This document shows positions 34,314 through 43,811 of a stretch of DNA of 64,000 nt, piece by piece. How positions within the stretch are numbered: position 1 is the first letter of the stretch; each line of letters begins with the position of its first letter. Location of the stretch: assembly GCF_029223585.1 (NCBI RefSeq), contig NZ_CP119424.1:310001-374000 (forward strand), given 5' to 3'. This DNA comes from Photobacterium sp. DA100. GTDB taxonomy: Bacteria > Pseudomonadota > Gammaproteobacteria > Enterobacterales > Vibrionaceae. The translations under genes and the position numbers were made by a program. The notes beneath the pieces are model-generated. The model ran no database searches, was not told where the DNA came from, and worked only from the letters and a program-made list of their open reading frames with translations.

Positions 34314-34526
34314 TTATTCATGGCATAAGTACTTTTGACGGTAAGCGAAAGCTTTGCTGAACAGGGTGACCATGAAGGCAACGTAGATAAAGCCTAGGCT
34401 AAAAGTAATGCGTTCATTCGCTAACAGTTGGTAACAGCAGAAAACAAATACCAGAATCGTCACAGTTACATTAATTACATGGATGAAAGGTCGATCTTTC
34501 GACAAGCGGGCATAAGTTCTAATCAT
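34314..34526 (-). CDS. Small two-helix membrane protein
   Basis: A 70-residue protein with two hydrophobic segments (about 15-37 and 42-60) and basic ends. ATG 34526 is preferred because GAGA precedes it by 7 bases; the ATG at 34562 lacks one. No family is recognised. It is convergent with nupC and close to its terminator. Confidence 0.45.
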   Translation of the reverse strand: MIRTYARLSKDRPFIHVINVTVTILVFVFCCYQLLANERITFSLGFIYVAFMVTLFSKAFAYRQKYLCHE

Positions 34527-34884
34527 TTTTATCTCATGATTATTTGATATCCTTTGGTTCAATATGGAAATAATTTACTTCATTAATTCTTTATGAAAAG
34601 CAGAAAGAAGTCGAAATGTGAATCTAGCAACAATTATAAAAATATTAAGCATATTTAAGTTGTGAATAATTCTTCATCTAAAATGTTTGAGATGTTTTCG
34701 GTTCATGGTTTTTTACTATGGTTGTCTAGCAATGATGCCTTAATTCGGGTTTATTAGATTTTTTTTGTTATTTTGATTATGTTTGAATTAATGTGAATTA
34801 AACACTTTTTACTATGATTAATGGCTTTTTGCTCGTACCTTGTAATTACATTTTGAACACTGTTTTTTACTAAAGAGGTACGCA
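34527..34884. other. AT-rich gene-free stretch
   Basis: About 360 bases, strongly AT-rich and without coding frames. It contains a direct repeat (GAATTAA twice, near 34785-34800) and the promoter region of the outer-membrane protein gene at 34885. Confidence 0.5.
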
Positions 34885-35367
34885 ATGAAATCATTAGGTC
34901 TAATCATGGCATCTGCAGTCTTGCTGTCTGGCGCTGTTTCCGCCGCTGAATATGAGACTTTTGTGGGGGTGGGGGTAAGTGATGGTGTGATGTACAACGG
35001 AGGCCATCAGTTTGAACCTAACCTGCGTGTGGGTACGGTTATTAACGAGAAGCATCGATTGACAGGTACTTATGCTTATGCGACGGACTCCAAGGATTCA
35101 AATATATTTGCTTCGTATGATTATTTGGTAAGTATTTCAGACAATCAAAAGTGGAACTGGTTTATTGGTGGTAGTGCGGGTTATGCCGTATTCAAGGATG
35201 CGGGTAATGATTGGAGCCTCGGTGCTCAAACCGGTGTGCAATATCAAATTAACGATAAGTACAGCATGGAAATGGGGTATCGTGTCATTGATACCTGGGA
35301 TGATTGGAAAGACCGAAATATGTCACAGCTCGATTCGTTTTATCTTGCAGTGGATATCAAGCTATAA
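34885..35367 (+). CDS. Small outer-membrane beta-barrel protein
   Basis: A 160-residue protein with a signal peptide (cleavage after VSAA) and about eight amphipathic beta strands ending in an aromatic/Leu residue (LAVDIKL). Strands such as RVGTVINEKHRLTGTYAYA and WNWFIGGSAGYAVF suit an eight-stranded barrel. The ribosome binding site (AGAGGTACGC) is good. The family is not resolved; the size fits small OmpW/OmpX-class or porin-like OM proteins. Confidence 0.65.
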   Translation: MKSLGLIMASAVLLSGAVSAAEYETFVGVGVSDGVMYNGGHQFEPNLRVGTVINEKHRLTGTYAYATDSKDSNIFASYDYLVSISDNQKWNWFIGGSAGYAVFKDAGNDWSLGAQTGVQYQINDKYSMEMGYRVIDTWDDWKDRNMSQLDSFYLAVDIKL

Positions 35368-35389
35368 GTTGATATTATATTAATACCTT

Positions 35390-35425
35390 AAGGGGATAAT
35401 GGGGTGTCTGCTCTTATCCCTTTTT
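35390..35425 (+). terminator. Terminator of the outer-membrane protein gene
   Basis: AAGGGGATAA pairs with TTATCCCTT (one mismatch), followed by five T residues. Confidence 0.65.
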
Positions 35426-35504
35426 CATTTCAATAGTATTGCCTGTTTCGGTTAATTTGATATTTTTGTGATGTTTTCGTGGAATTAATTGCCTCGTGTG
35501 CAAA

Positions 35505-36797
35505 TCACCCTTCCGTATCGGATTGCGGTAAAACCGCATTCAATATGACCGTGACGATAGTGCCGGTGGCAATGCCTGAGTGAAAAAACGTTGCCAGTTC
35601 ATCGGGTAACTGGTGCAGCAGCCGCGGCTCAAAGATAACGGCCAAACCCGAGGCCAGGCCAATACAGACTATCAGTGCATTGCGTTTGGTGTCTTGGGCT
35701 TTGCTTAGGATTCGGATCCCGGTATACGCGATCATCCCAAACATCACCAAGCCAACACCGCCAATCACTGGTTTGGGAATGGTGACTGCAAGGGCGGCAA
35801 ATTTGGGGAAAAGGCTGGAGAGGATTAGCAGTCCGCCAGTCATTGCCACGACAAACCGGCTGGCAACGCCGGTAATACTGACAATCCCGACATTTTGGCT
35901 AAAAGAGGCGAGAGGCATGGCGGTGAGTAAGGCGGCAAGGCTGCTGCCAAGGCCGTCCCCGAGTAAGCCGCGTTTGAGATCGTCACCAGAGATTTCCGTG
36001 TGGCAGTTTCGGCCTAGCGCAATGAAGTCACCGGTGGCTTCCGCAATCACAACGATGTATACCAGACTCATGCTTAAGATTGCGCCCCATGAAAAATGCA
36101 GGCCGTACTTCAGGGGAACTGGCCGGCCGAACCAAGGGGCCAGTGTGACGTGGTGCAGTTCGACCATTCCCAGCCCAAGAGCAAGCAGGTAGCCGCCAGC
36201 AAGTCCGAAGAAAATGGCGGCAGCGGCCAAACTTCCCCTTCCGAAGACAGTAACCAAAACCACAATGGCCAGCGAGAGAGCCGCCAATAGCAGCTTGCTC
36301 AAGGAGGCAAACTCAGCGCTGCCCTCTGCAGTACCGCTTATCCATTTGATAGCAACAGGCAAGATGGTTAGCCCGATGAGAGTGACCACTACGCCGCTTA
36401 CCACCGATGGAAAGAGCCGACGAATTTTGTCCATATAAAAGCTGGAGGCAATGACCAGCAGCGATCCGACAAGTGCTGCGCCCATAATGCTGGCGATCCC
36501 TTCTTCCTTGCCGATGGCAATGGCAACCCCCAGAAAGGCAAAACTAGACCCCATAACAACCGGTAAGCGGATCCCGACAGGACCAATACCGATGCACTGG
36601 ACAATGGTCGCGACGCCAGAAACAAACAGCGAAGCATTGATCAGGGCAACCACTTCCGCCGAGGGGAGTCCGATGGCGGTGCCGACGACCAGTGGTACGG
36701 TCACAATTCCGCCGATAGAGGCCAGCAGGTGCTGGATAGCCAGTATCAGCGACAGCCCCAGAGGGGGGCGCTGGTTGAGGGTATAGAGTAATTTCAT
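35505..36797 (-). CDS. NCS2-family purine/uracil-xanthine permease
   Basis: A 430-residue permease of the nucleobase-cation-symport-2 family. It has about 12-14 membrane helices, the TVPLVVGTAIGLP start, the SLVYIVVIAEATGDFIALG segment that forms the substrate site and the SQNVGIVSITGVASRF motif. It is the last gene of the xdh operon and overlaps xdhC by four bases (ATGA), so it probably brings in xanthine, hypoxanthine or uric acid for oxidation. Exact substrate preference is open. Confidence 0.85.
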   Translation of the reverse strand: MKLLYTLNQRPPLGLSLILAIQHLLASIGGIVTVPLVVGTAIGLPSAEVVALINASLFVSGVATIVQCIGIGPVGIRLPVVMGSSFAFLGVAIAIGKEEGIASIMGAALVGSLLVIASSFYMDKIRRLFPSVVSGVVVTLIGLTILPVAIKWISGTAEGSAEFASLSKLLLAALSLAIVVLVTVFGRGSLAAAAIFFGLAGGYLLALGLGMVELHHVTLAPWFGRPVPLKYGLHFSWGAILSMSLVYIVVIAEATGDFIALGRNCHTEISGDDLKRGLLGDGLGSSLAALLTAMPLASFSQNVGIVSITGVASRFVVAMTGGLLILSSLFPKFAALAVTIPKPVIGGVGLVMFGMIAYTGIRILSKAQDTKRNALIVCIGLASGLAVIFEPRLLHQLPDELATFFHSGIATGTIVTVILNAVLPQSDTEG

Positions 36798-37594
36798 TCT
36801 TGCTTGTTTATCTGGTGGGGTTGGTCGGCCTGGTAGTTGGCAATGAGCTGGGCGGCAATGGATATTGCAATCTCTGCCGGATGTTTCCCCCCAACTTCAC
36901 TCAGCCCGACAGGACAGATCATCCGGTTGATGTCATGTTGGCTAAAGCCTCGCTGGCTTAGCTGGTAGCAGAACCTTTTGCATTTGGTGGCAGAGCCTAT
37001 CAAGCCAAAATAAGCAGCATCAGGGCGTCGGAGAATGGCTTGTGCCAGCATGAGATCAAGCTGGTGGCTGTGGGTCATCACCAGATAATAGCTGCCGGCA
37101 GGGAGCGCCCTGACTTCCGCGACCGGGTCATCACTGATGATCTTTGTAACCCTGGATGGAAGTTGAGCCGGAAAGATTGACTCGCGCTGGTCGATCCAAC
37201 TGATCTCAAAGGGCAGTGAGGAGAGGGTATTCACGACCGCTTTTGCGACGTGGCCGGCACCGAACAGCGCGAGATGGTAGTGGTGCTGTACAATGGGCTC
37301 GAAGCAAAGCGTGGCTATTCCCCCGCAGCACTGGCCGAGCCGAGCGCTGAGGGGGAAGCGTTCGGTCTTCAGCTGGGAATTTCCGGCAAGCAGCATCTCT
37401 CGGGCTATCTCAACGGCTTTATACTCCAGGTGGCCGCCTCCGATAGTGGCAAAGACTTCATCGCGGGTCACCAGCATTTTTGTTCCGGCAGTGCGCGGCA
37501 CCGAGCCTTGCTCATCCAGCATGGTGACCATCACGCAGGGTTCACCCAGTTCATCAAGGCGGGCCAGTTCATGGATCCAGTTATCGCCACTCAT
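36794..37594 (-). CDS. xdhC: XdhC: xanthine dehydrogenase maturation factor
   Basis: A 266-residue accessory protein that inserts sulfurated molybdenum cofactor into xanthine dehydrogenase. The N-terminal XdhC/CoxI domain carries VMVTMLDEQGSVPRTAGTKM and ATIGGGHLEY. The C-terminal Rossmann-like part has LALFGAGHVAKAV and the end GLSEVGGKHPAEIAISIAAQ. It lies third in the operon, 55 bases after xdhB. Confidence 0.9.
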   Translation of the reverse strand: MSGDNWIHELARLDELGEPCVMVTMLDEQGSVPRTAGTKMLVTRDEVFATIGGGHLEYKAVEIAREMLLAGNSQLKTERFPLSARLGQCCGGIATLCFEPIVQHHYHLALFGAGHVAKAVVNTLSSLPFEISWIDQRESIFPAQLPSRVTKIISDDPVAEVRALPAGSYYLVMTHSHQLDLMLAQAILRRPDAAYFGLIGSATKCKRFCYQLSQRGFSQHDINRMICPVGLSEVGGKHPAEIAISIAAQLIANYQADQPHQINKQE

Positions 37595-37649
37595 AGAAAC
37601 AACCTGCTGGTTTGCTGCGCACTTTTGTTTTCACCTGTCCTCCGCCGCA

Positions 37650-40049
37650 CTATTGGGAGCTCTTTGTCGGGCTGGCGATATTCGCTAGTGTTGGACTCTG
37701 GTTGTTTTCTTGGAGGCGGCTGAGCGCCCTCAGCACCCGTTCCGGGGTGACTGGTGTGTCAAGTTCGGGAACCGTACCCTTCTCCGACGTCGATGAAATA
37801 GCGTGTTTTAGTGCCCCTACTACTGAAATTGCTAGCATGAACGGGGGCTCTCCGACGGCCTTGGAGTGAAAGATGGTTTGCTCTGGGTTGTGGTTGTTTT
37901 CCAGAAGGTTGACGCGAAAGTCGATAGGGGTATCGGCAATTGTCGGGATCTTGTAGTTGGATGGGCCATCCGTTATCAGCTTGCCTTTGTCGTCCCAGAT
38001 GAGCTCCTCGGTCGTTAACCATCCCATCCCCTGGATAAAACCGCCTTCGACCTGTCCTCGATCGATAGCCGGGTTCAAGGATGAGCCGACATCATGGCAG
38101 ATATCGACCCTCAGGACTTTGTACTCGCCCGTCAGGGTATCGATAATGACTTCGCTGCAGGCCGCGCCGAAGACGTAGTAGAAGAAGGGGCGGCCGCGAG
38201 CTTGGCTTTCGTCGTAATGGACTTTCGGAGTGCGGTAGAATCCCGTACTTGATAGTGCGATCTGGTTGAGGTAAGCCAGCTCGATAAGGTCTCTGAATGA
38301 TAGAACGTTTTCTCCGATATGGACGGAACCGTTGCGAAAGGCAATTTTCTGTTCCTGTGTGTGGAAGTGCTCGCTCGCGAAGGTGATCAGTCGCTGCTTG
38401 AGGGTTCTGGCGGCATTTTGCGCCGCTTTGCCATTTAAGTCGGCACCGGAAGAGGCAGCTGTCGCCGAGGTGTTGGGGACCTTGTCGGTTCGGGTGGCAC
38501 TGATTTGGATCTGGGCGATATCGACCTGGAATTCCTCGGCCACCACTTGGGCGATTTTAGTATTTAGCCCCTGTCCCATTTCGGTGCCGCCGTGGTTGAG
38601 GTGAATACTGCCGTCCGTATAGAGGTGGATCAGGGCACCGGCTTGGTTGAGGAAAGAGGCGGTGAAGGAGATACCAAATTTTATCGGAGTGATTGCCAGT
38701 CCTTTCTTCAGGATCGGACTGTTCCGGTTGAACTGCGTGATAGCCTGACGGCGAGCATGATAGTTGCTGCTGGTTTCGAGTTGCTCGGTGACAGTATGCA
38801 GAAGGTTATGCCGGACGGGTTGATAGTAGTGGGTCGTGTTGCGTCCGTTATCGTCGTGATAGAAATTACGCTTGCGAACTTCCAGCGGATCTTTGCCGAG
38901 GTAGCTGGCGATTTGGTCCATGATTGTTTCTATGGTCACCATCGCCTGAGGCGCCCCGAAGCCACGGCAGGCGGTATTGGAAGCAATATTGGTCCGGCAG
39001 CAATATCCATCAATACTGACATCACCAAGGTAATAGGCATTGTCACTGTGGAACATGGCCCGGTCCATGATGGCGGCCGAGAGATCGGGTGAATAGCCGC
39101 AGTTGCTGGCTAGGGTAAGTTCTATTCCCTCTATGACGCCGCTGTCGTCAAAGCCGACAGTGTAGCGGTTGTAGAAGGGGTGGCGCTTGCCGGTCATCAG
39201 CATATCTTCTTGGCGGTAGAGGCAGATTTTGGCCGGACGCCCGGTGAGGTGGGCGACAACCGCCGCCATACAGGCCGGTCCTGCGGCCTGGGTTTCTTTC
39301 CCGCCAAAGCCACCGCCAATGCGGCGGGTATCGACCACGACATTGCACATCTGGGTGCCGAGGACCTTGGCGACTTGTCGCTGGACATCAGTCGGGTTTT
39401 GGGTCGACGCATAGACGGTCATGCCGCCGTCTTCTGTCGGCACGGCTTGGCTGGCCTGGGGTTCCATATAGAAGTGTTCTTGGCCTCCAATATTGATTTC
39501 CCCCTCGATTTTATGGCGGGCCCTGGCGAGGGCGGCCTTGGCGTCGCCCCTGCGTTGCCAACGTTTGTCGCAGACTAATTGCTTTTTTTCCAGCGCTTGC
39601 TTGATGCCGAGTGTAGCCGGTAATTCCTCATATTCGATGATAGCCGCCTGTGCGGCCCGGTAGGCGGTTTCCGGCGCATCGGCGGCCACGATCAGCACTG
39701 GCTGGCCGATGTATTCCACCACGGCGTCGGCAAGCAGCGGGTCTCCGGGAAAGATGGTACCGATATCTATTTCGCCTGGAATATCCTTGCTGGTGACCGC
39801 GAGTGCAACGCCGTCGAACTCATAGCACGGGCGGACATCCAGTGCGGCGATCCTAGCGTGGGCGTGGGGGCTCAGCCGGGCATAGAGGTGGAGCTGATCC
39901 TGCAGGTCGAGGCGGTCATCAACAAAGACGGCTTCGCCGGTGGCATGTTTCCTGGCACTTTCGTGTTGGAGGCTATGGCCAATCCCCGAGTGTAAGTCAG
40001 ACCCTGCTTTCGATACATCGGTGTTGGCAGGACGGTTTTGATTAGCCAT
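37650..40049 (-). CDS. xdhB: XdhB: molybdopterin-binding catalytic subunit of xanthine dehydrogenase
   Basis: A 799-residue catalytic subunit. It has the aldehyde oxidase/xanthine dehydrogenase hammerhead domain (about 25-140) and the molybdopterin-binding domain (about 160-770). Motifs include RIGGGFGGKETQAAGPA, the substrate-site RGFGAPQAM, the GGTEMGQGLNTKIAQV segment and the C-terminal KAVGEPPFMLAISV with the catalytic Glu. It oxidises hypoxanthine to xanthine and urate. Start ATG 40049 overlaps the end of xdhA by 8 bases. Length matches XdhB of two-subunit bacterial enzymes. Confidence 0.93.
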   Translation of the reverse strand: MANQNRPANTDVSKAGSDLHSGIGHSLQHESARKHATGEAVFVDDRLDLQDQLHLYARLSPHAHARIAALDVRPCYEFDGVALAVTSKDIPGEIDIGTIFPGDPLLADAVVEYIGQPVLIVAADAPETAYRAAQAAIIEYEELPATLGIKQALEKKQLVCDKRWQRRGDAKAALARARHKIEGEINIGGQEHFYMEPQASQAVPTEDGGMTVYASTQNPTDVQRQVAKVLGTQMCNVVVDTRRIGGGFGGKETQAAGPACMAAVVAHLTGRPAKICLYRQEDMLMTGKRHPFYNRYTVGFDDSGVIEGIELTLASNCGYSPDLSAAIMDRAMFHSDNAYYLGDVSIDGYCCRTNIASNTACRGFGAPQAMVTIETIMDQIASYLGKDPLEVRKRNFYHDDNGRNTTHYYQPVRHNLLHTVTEQLETSSNYHARRQAITQFNRNSPILKKGLAITPIKFGISFTASFLNQAGALIHLYTDGSIHLNHGGTEMGQGLNTKIAQVVAEEFQVDIAQIQISATRTDKVPNTSATAASSGADLNGKAAQNAARTLKQRLITFASEHFHTQEQKIAFRNGSVHIGENVLSFRDLIELAYLNQIALSSTGFYRTPKVHYDESQARGRPFFYYVFGAACSEVIIDTLTGEYKVLRVDICHDVGSSLNPAIDRGQVEGGFIQGMGWLTTEELIWDDKGKLITDGPSNYKIPTIADTPIDFRVNLLENNHNPEQTIFHSKAVGEPPFMLAISVVGALKHAISSTSEKGTVPELDTPVTPERVLRALSRLQENNQSPTLANIASPTKSSQ

Positions 40050-41484
40050 AAGTGGTCACCCTAGTGTCGATTTGACCGTTTTGCTGTTCGATGAAAAATC
40101 GGTAAAGCAGGTTGGCGGCTATCTGGCGACGATAGCGCGCGCTGGCCCTGCAATCCGATAAAGGCGTGAAATCTGAGTCCAGGGCGAGCATCGCGTCTTC
40201 GATGGTGCTTTTGTCCCACGGGCTGCCCAGCAGGTGCTGTTCGCAGTGTGCCGCTCGCTTGGGTATCTCGGCCATGCCGCCGTATGCGATCCGCGCGGAG
40301 GTGACCACCCCATTGGCAATGCCGATATTGAAGCCGGCACAGACAGTTGAAATGTCGTCGTTGAGGCGCTTTGAGACCTTGTAGCAATGGAAAATCAAAT
40401 CCCCTGGCTTGGGTATGCTAATACTTTCGATAAACTCGGAAGGCTGCAGAGCGGTTTGCCGATATCCAGTAAAAGCTTGTTCAATTGGGAGGTGACGAGT
40501 CGTGCTGCCCTGACGCAGGTTGAGGCAGGCATTGAGGGCTATTAACAGCGGTAAGGTGTCACCGATCGGTGAAGCGGTGGCGATATTGCCGCCAAGGGTT
40601 GCCTGGTTGCGGATCTGCTGTGAGGCAAAGCGACCGAGCAGATCGCCGAAGTCCGGGTAGTATTGTTTAAGGCGATCACGGCAGTCGCTGAGCGGTACGT
40701 TGGCGCCGATGATCAGCCTATCGTCATCTTCACTGATGGTTTTCATCTCTGATACGTGGCTGATGTCGATAAGGGCATCAATCTTGTTATGTTGCTGGGT
40801 CACTTCCATTGCCATATCGGTGCTACCGGCAATGAGTCGGGCCTGCGGTTTGTCCTCCAGTAGTTTGGCCAGTGCATCGGTTGTCGAGGGAATATCGCAG
40901 GTTAGGCTCTCGACCGACAGATAACCCGGCTCATGGCGGAGGCTGGTGAGCTTGGCGATAGTGGATTGCTCCTGCTCGCTAAATTGATCCTTGATCGTTT
41001 GGCTTTGCGCCAGCGACAGGGCGGCATTGAGGATGGGTTGGTACCCAGTGCAGCGGCAAAGGTTGCCCGATAGCGCCTCGATAGCCTGCTGGCGGCTTGG
41101 CTGGGAAGTGTTCTTGATAAGTGAAAACACTGACATGACGATTCCAGGCGTGCAAAAACCGCATTGTGAGCCATGGCAATCTACCAGTGCCTGCTGGACG
41201 GGGTGGAGGGCTCCGTCCTGGTCTTTTAACGCTTCGACGGTGATCAACTGCTTGCCATGCAGCGCCGAGACAAATACCGTGCAGGCGTTGACGGCACGGT
41301 AGAGCAACTGGTCATCACCGGTTAACTCGGCCAGTACTACGGTGCAGGTTCCGCAATTGCCCGATCCGCAGCCTTCCTTGGTGCCGGTTCTGTTGACACA
41401 AGTGCGTAGGTAATTGAGCACTGTCATATTTGGCGATAACAGCTTTTCCTCGCGCAACTCCTGATTGAGTAAGAACGTGATCAA
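40042..41484 (-). CDS. xdhA: XdhA: iron-sulfur and FAD subunit of xanthine dehydrogenase
   Basis: A 480-residue subunit with an N-terminal ferredoxin domain (CGSGNCGTC, about 38-48), a second [2Fe-2S] domain (CGFCTPGIVMS and GNLCRCTGYQPI, about 110-150) and a FAD-binding domain (about 180-350, with IAGSTDMAMEV and ATLGGNIATASPIGD). It passes electrons from XdhB to FAD/NAD. The start is TTG at 41484, supported by AAGGAG 5 bases upstream. It is the first gene of xdhA-xdhB-xdhC-permease. No regulator is adjacent. Confidence 0.92.
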   Translation of the reverse strand: MITFLLNQELREEKLLSPNMTVLNYLRTCVNRTGTKEGCGSGNCGTCTVVLAELTGDDQLLYRAVNACTVFVSALHGKQLITVEALKDQDGALHPVQQALVDCHGSQCGFCTPGIVMSVFSLIKNTSQPSRQQAIEALSGNLCRCTGYQPILNAALSLAQSQTIKDQFSEQEQSTIAKLTSLRHEPGYLSVESLTCDIPSTTDALAKLLEDKPQARLIAGSTDMAMEVTQQHNKIDALIDISHVSEMKTISEDDDRLIIGANVPLSDCRDRLKQYYPDFGDLLGRFASQQIRNQATLGGNIATASPIGDTLPLLIALNACLNLRQGSTTRHLPIEQAFTGYRQTALQPSEFIESISIPKPGDLIFHCYKVSKRLNDDISTVCAGFNIGIANGVVTSARIAYGGMAEIPKRAAHCEQHLLGSPWDKSTIEDAMLALDSDFTPLSDCRASARYRRQIAANLLYRFFIEQQNGQIDTRVTTYG

Positions 41485-41785
41485 GGCGACTCCTTAATTA
41501 GATGAAGATGAAAGGAGATTTGTATAAGTATGGCAGGGGCTTGTGCAAAAGGGAGAAGATCTTATCGAGGATCTTGGTTTGTTCTAAGTGGCGGCCAGAG
41601 CGTTGTTGAGAGGGATGGCGGGGTGAATTTTTGCTAGTGGCTTAAATGGGGTACTAGGCTACCGGAAGGAGCGTACGAGGAGGTCATTGACATGAGTATT
41701 CTCCCCGTAGGCTCCTTTAAGGTCAATCAGTCCTGCTGTGACTTATCGGGTGGCAACAGCAAGATGCGCTACCCAAACGGGCCAT
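41485..41785. other. Gene-free stretch with a long imperfect hairpin
   Basis: About 300 bases without coding frames. At 41666-41718 a long imperfect stem (AAGGAGC / GCTCCTT, then ACG/CGT and GGAG/CTCC) lies downstream of the minus-strand dehydrogenase gene and probably ends its transcript. The rest would hold the xdhA promoter; no clear operator was seen. Confidence 0.5.
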
Positions 41786-42658
41786 TTACTTATCAAATTG
41801 TTTGATAAGCACCGAAGTATCCGCGCGGTTGAAGCCACGCTGTTGTAGTTCGGCATACTCTTGGTCGACTTGCTTGGCAAGGGGGAGATCAATACCGAGT
41901 TTCTCGGCAGCGTCAAAGCAAATGCCCAGATCTTTTCGCATCCAGTCGATGGCAAAGCCGAAGTCAAATTTATCTTCAGCCATGGTTTGAGCGCGGTTTT
42001 CAAGCTGCCATGACCCGGCCGCACCATGCTTGAGGACTTCGGTCATCTGGGCGATATCCAGTCCTGCTGCTTTCGCCAAGGTAATAGCCTCGGATAGGCC
42101 CTGCAGAATCCCTGCAATACAGAGTTGGTTAGCCATCTTGGTGATTTGACCATAGCCAACCCCGCCCATCAGGGTTGCGGCTTTGGCAAAACAGTCTATT
42201 ACCGGCTTGGCTAGTTCAAACACCTTGCTATCCCCGCCCACCATCACCGTCAGGCAGCCATTTACGGCACCGGCCTCTCCCCCGGAAACCGGTGCATCAA
42301 GGAAGCTGAGCTGGCAACCTTGGGCCTGCTCGGCAATTTCTTTGGCGACCTCAGCAGAGGCGGTCGTGTTGTCGATAAGAATGGCGCCAGGCTTTGCTGA
42401 AGCCAGGATGCCATCTTCGCCACAATATACTTGGCGTAAATCATCATCGTTGCCGACGCAGGTAAAGACAAAATCGGCCCCTTCGGCCGCGGCTGCAGGT
42501 GTTAATGCATAGCTGCCGGCGTAGGTTTCAACCCATTTTTCGGCCTTGGCAGTGGTGCGGTTAAAAACGGTTACATGGTGGCCAGCATTGGCAAGGTGTC
42601 CAGCCATCGGGAAGCCCATGGTGCCCAGTCCAATAAATGCGATTTTGTGTGATGTCAT
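41786..42658 (-). CDS. Beta-hydroxyacid dehydrogenase (3-hydroxyisobutyrate/tartronate-semialdehyde reductase type)
   Basis: A 290-residue NAD(P)-dependent oxidoreductase. It has the Rossmann start IAFIGLGTMGFPMAGHLANAG, the substrate motif FLDAPVSGGEAGAVNG and the catalytic Lys in QITKMANQL, typical of GarR, GlxR and MmsB. The start at 42658 is supported by AGGGAAG upstream; an in-frame ATG at 42781 would add 41 residues with no support. Which acid it reduces is not determined. It stands alone. Confidence 0.85.
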   Translation of the reverse strand: MTSHKIAFIGLGTMGFPMAGHLANAGHHVTVFNRTTAKAEKWVETYAGSYALTPAAAAEGADFVFTCVGNDDDLRQVYCGEDGILASAKPGAILIDNTTASAEVAKEIAEQAQGCQLSFLDAPVSGGEAGAVNGCLTVMVGGDSKVFELAKPVIDCFAKAATLMGGVGYGQITKMANQLCIAGILQGLSEAITLAKAAGLDIAQMTEVLKHGAAGSWQLENRAQTMAEDKFDFGFAIDWMRKDLGICFDAAEKLGIDLPLAKQVDQEYAELQQRGFNRADTSVLIKQFDK

Positions 42659-42891
42659 GAATTTGCTTCCCTTATGATGACCGTTGTACCGTAACGGTGA
42701 TGATGAACAGTGTTGTATTGTAACGTCTGTATCTCGATGAAAGAACAGAATATTATTGAATAACCACGAGATATAGCACAATTGGGGCTGTCAAAAAATA
42801 ACTAAAAAAATGTGGGCAAGCGCAATCTTTTCTTGTGGTTCACTAGCGGTAGCCCTATTATGCGCAAAGTTATTCTGATAATGGCTGATTT

Positions 42892-43611
42892 ATGCTGGCT
42901 TCTGTGCTGAGAACTTTGATGCTGATAGTATGTTTGGGATTTGTATGGCCTAGCCATGCAGGCTCAGCCATGCCTGTATCAAGCTATACTCCAGCACAGG
43001 ATCATAGTGTGGGCCATGGTGTCGATAGTACGTCCAGTGACTATCTGCCAATGGCGTTTTCTAAGCAGTTGGCGCAATCGGCATCTTTTGACCGTTTTTT
43101 TGCCACCGCCCACGGTATCCGTTTGCAGCAGCCCGATGAGCAAACTCCATCGCTGCTTTCCGATGCTGCTAGCGGATTAGAAAGCCTGCTCGACGGGCCT
43201 CAGTCTGCACAGCTCCAGTCCTCGCCCTCAAAGGTTTCTCAAACTGATCTCTCTGCTTTATTTAAGATGGATCAGGGTGATTTGACTGAGGCAGGACATA
43301 ATTTCGGTCATTCCCATTCCAATGACAACCAGCACTCCAATCACAGCCGTAGTTTAGATCTTGCAATCGCGGCATCCAGCCGATTTGCCAACTTGCTTCG
43401 TCACGACCCAGAAGAGATTGAGCCGGCCTATCAACTGGCTATTGAACTGCCTGTCGAGCCGGTCCCCAGTTTTGTTAAGGGCTACCAGGTCGACATGCTG
43501 CCGTCTTTGGATTGGATGCTGAATACCACTCCTCCTTCGGGCCGGATTTCCGGTTGGAAGGAGTCCAACCTCATCTATACCGTTTACCACCATCGCTTGC
43601 CAATGGCGTAG
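42892..43611 (+). CDS. VemP-like export-monitoring arrest peptide upstream of secDF2
   Basis: A 239-residue exported peptide with a signal sequence (about 1-25) and a polar, Ser/His-rich middle (HSHSNDNQHSNHS near 140-150). Its C-terminus reads RISGWKESNLIY (218-229) and ends ten residues later. As I recall it, V. alginolyticus VemP carries a very similar RISGWKE segment just before its arrest site (Trp143-Lys144, stall at Gln156, total 159). Here the Trp is residue 222, so the equivalent site would be near Arg235, 4 codons before the end. The middle region is longer than in VemP. It lies immediately upstream of secDF2, the partner expected for VemP. No clear ribosome binding site is seen. 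Homology is recalled, not searched. Confidence 0.7.
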   Translation: MLASVLRTLMLIVCLGFVWPSHAGSAMPVSSYTPAQDHSVGHGVDSTSSDYLPMAFSKQLAQSASFDRFFATAHGIRLQQPDEQTPSLLSDAASGLESLLDGPQSAQLQSSPSKVSQTDLSALFKMDQGDLTEAGHNFGHSHSNDNQHSNHSRSLDLAIAASSRFANLLRHDPEEIEPAYQLAIELPVEPVPSFVKGYQVDMLPSLDWMLNTTPPSGRISGWKESNLIYTVYHHRLPMA

Positions 43612-43808
43612 TCCGCCATCGATCTAATCTGGCCTGTTAGTGGCCAGGAATGTTGAACCTTGCCTGTTAGCACTCCATCAATGCCAGTGCTTAATTGCTG
43701 AGTATTGCTGTGAGAATGGGCAGGGGCGGTAATTGATACTGTTATCCAATTTTCGGAAAACAGGCGCTGCTCATTTCAATGAGATGGGCAAGCAAACCAG
43801 TGGTATAG
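43575..43808 (+). promoter_or_regulatory. Long-range RNA pairing between the vemP-like 3' codons and the secD2 start region
   Basis: CTATACC (43575-43581) pairs with GGTATAG (43802-43808), which ends 3 bases before the secD2 ATG. GCTTGCC (43595-43601) pairs with GGCAAGC (43787-43793). The two 7-bp helices are in register and can stack. Local hairpins lie within the intervening sequence: ATGGCG/CGCCAT at the stop codon (43603-43619), CTGGCC/GGCCAG (43629-43647) and CTGTT/AACAG (43739-43764). A ribosome stalled near codon 235 (43594-43596) would cover both upstream arms and free the secD2 start. Confidence 0.55.
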
Positions 43809-43811
43809 AAT

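Noticed and set aside
39180..39578. Long plus-strand frames opposite xdhB and xdhA
   Set aside because: They are shadows in a GC-rich region; the minus-strand frames have all the xanthine dehydrogenase motifs.
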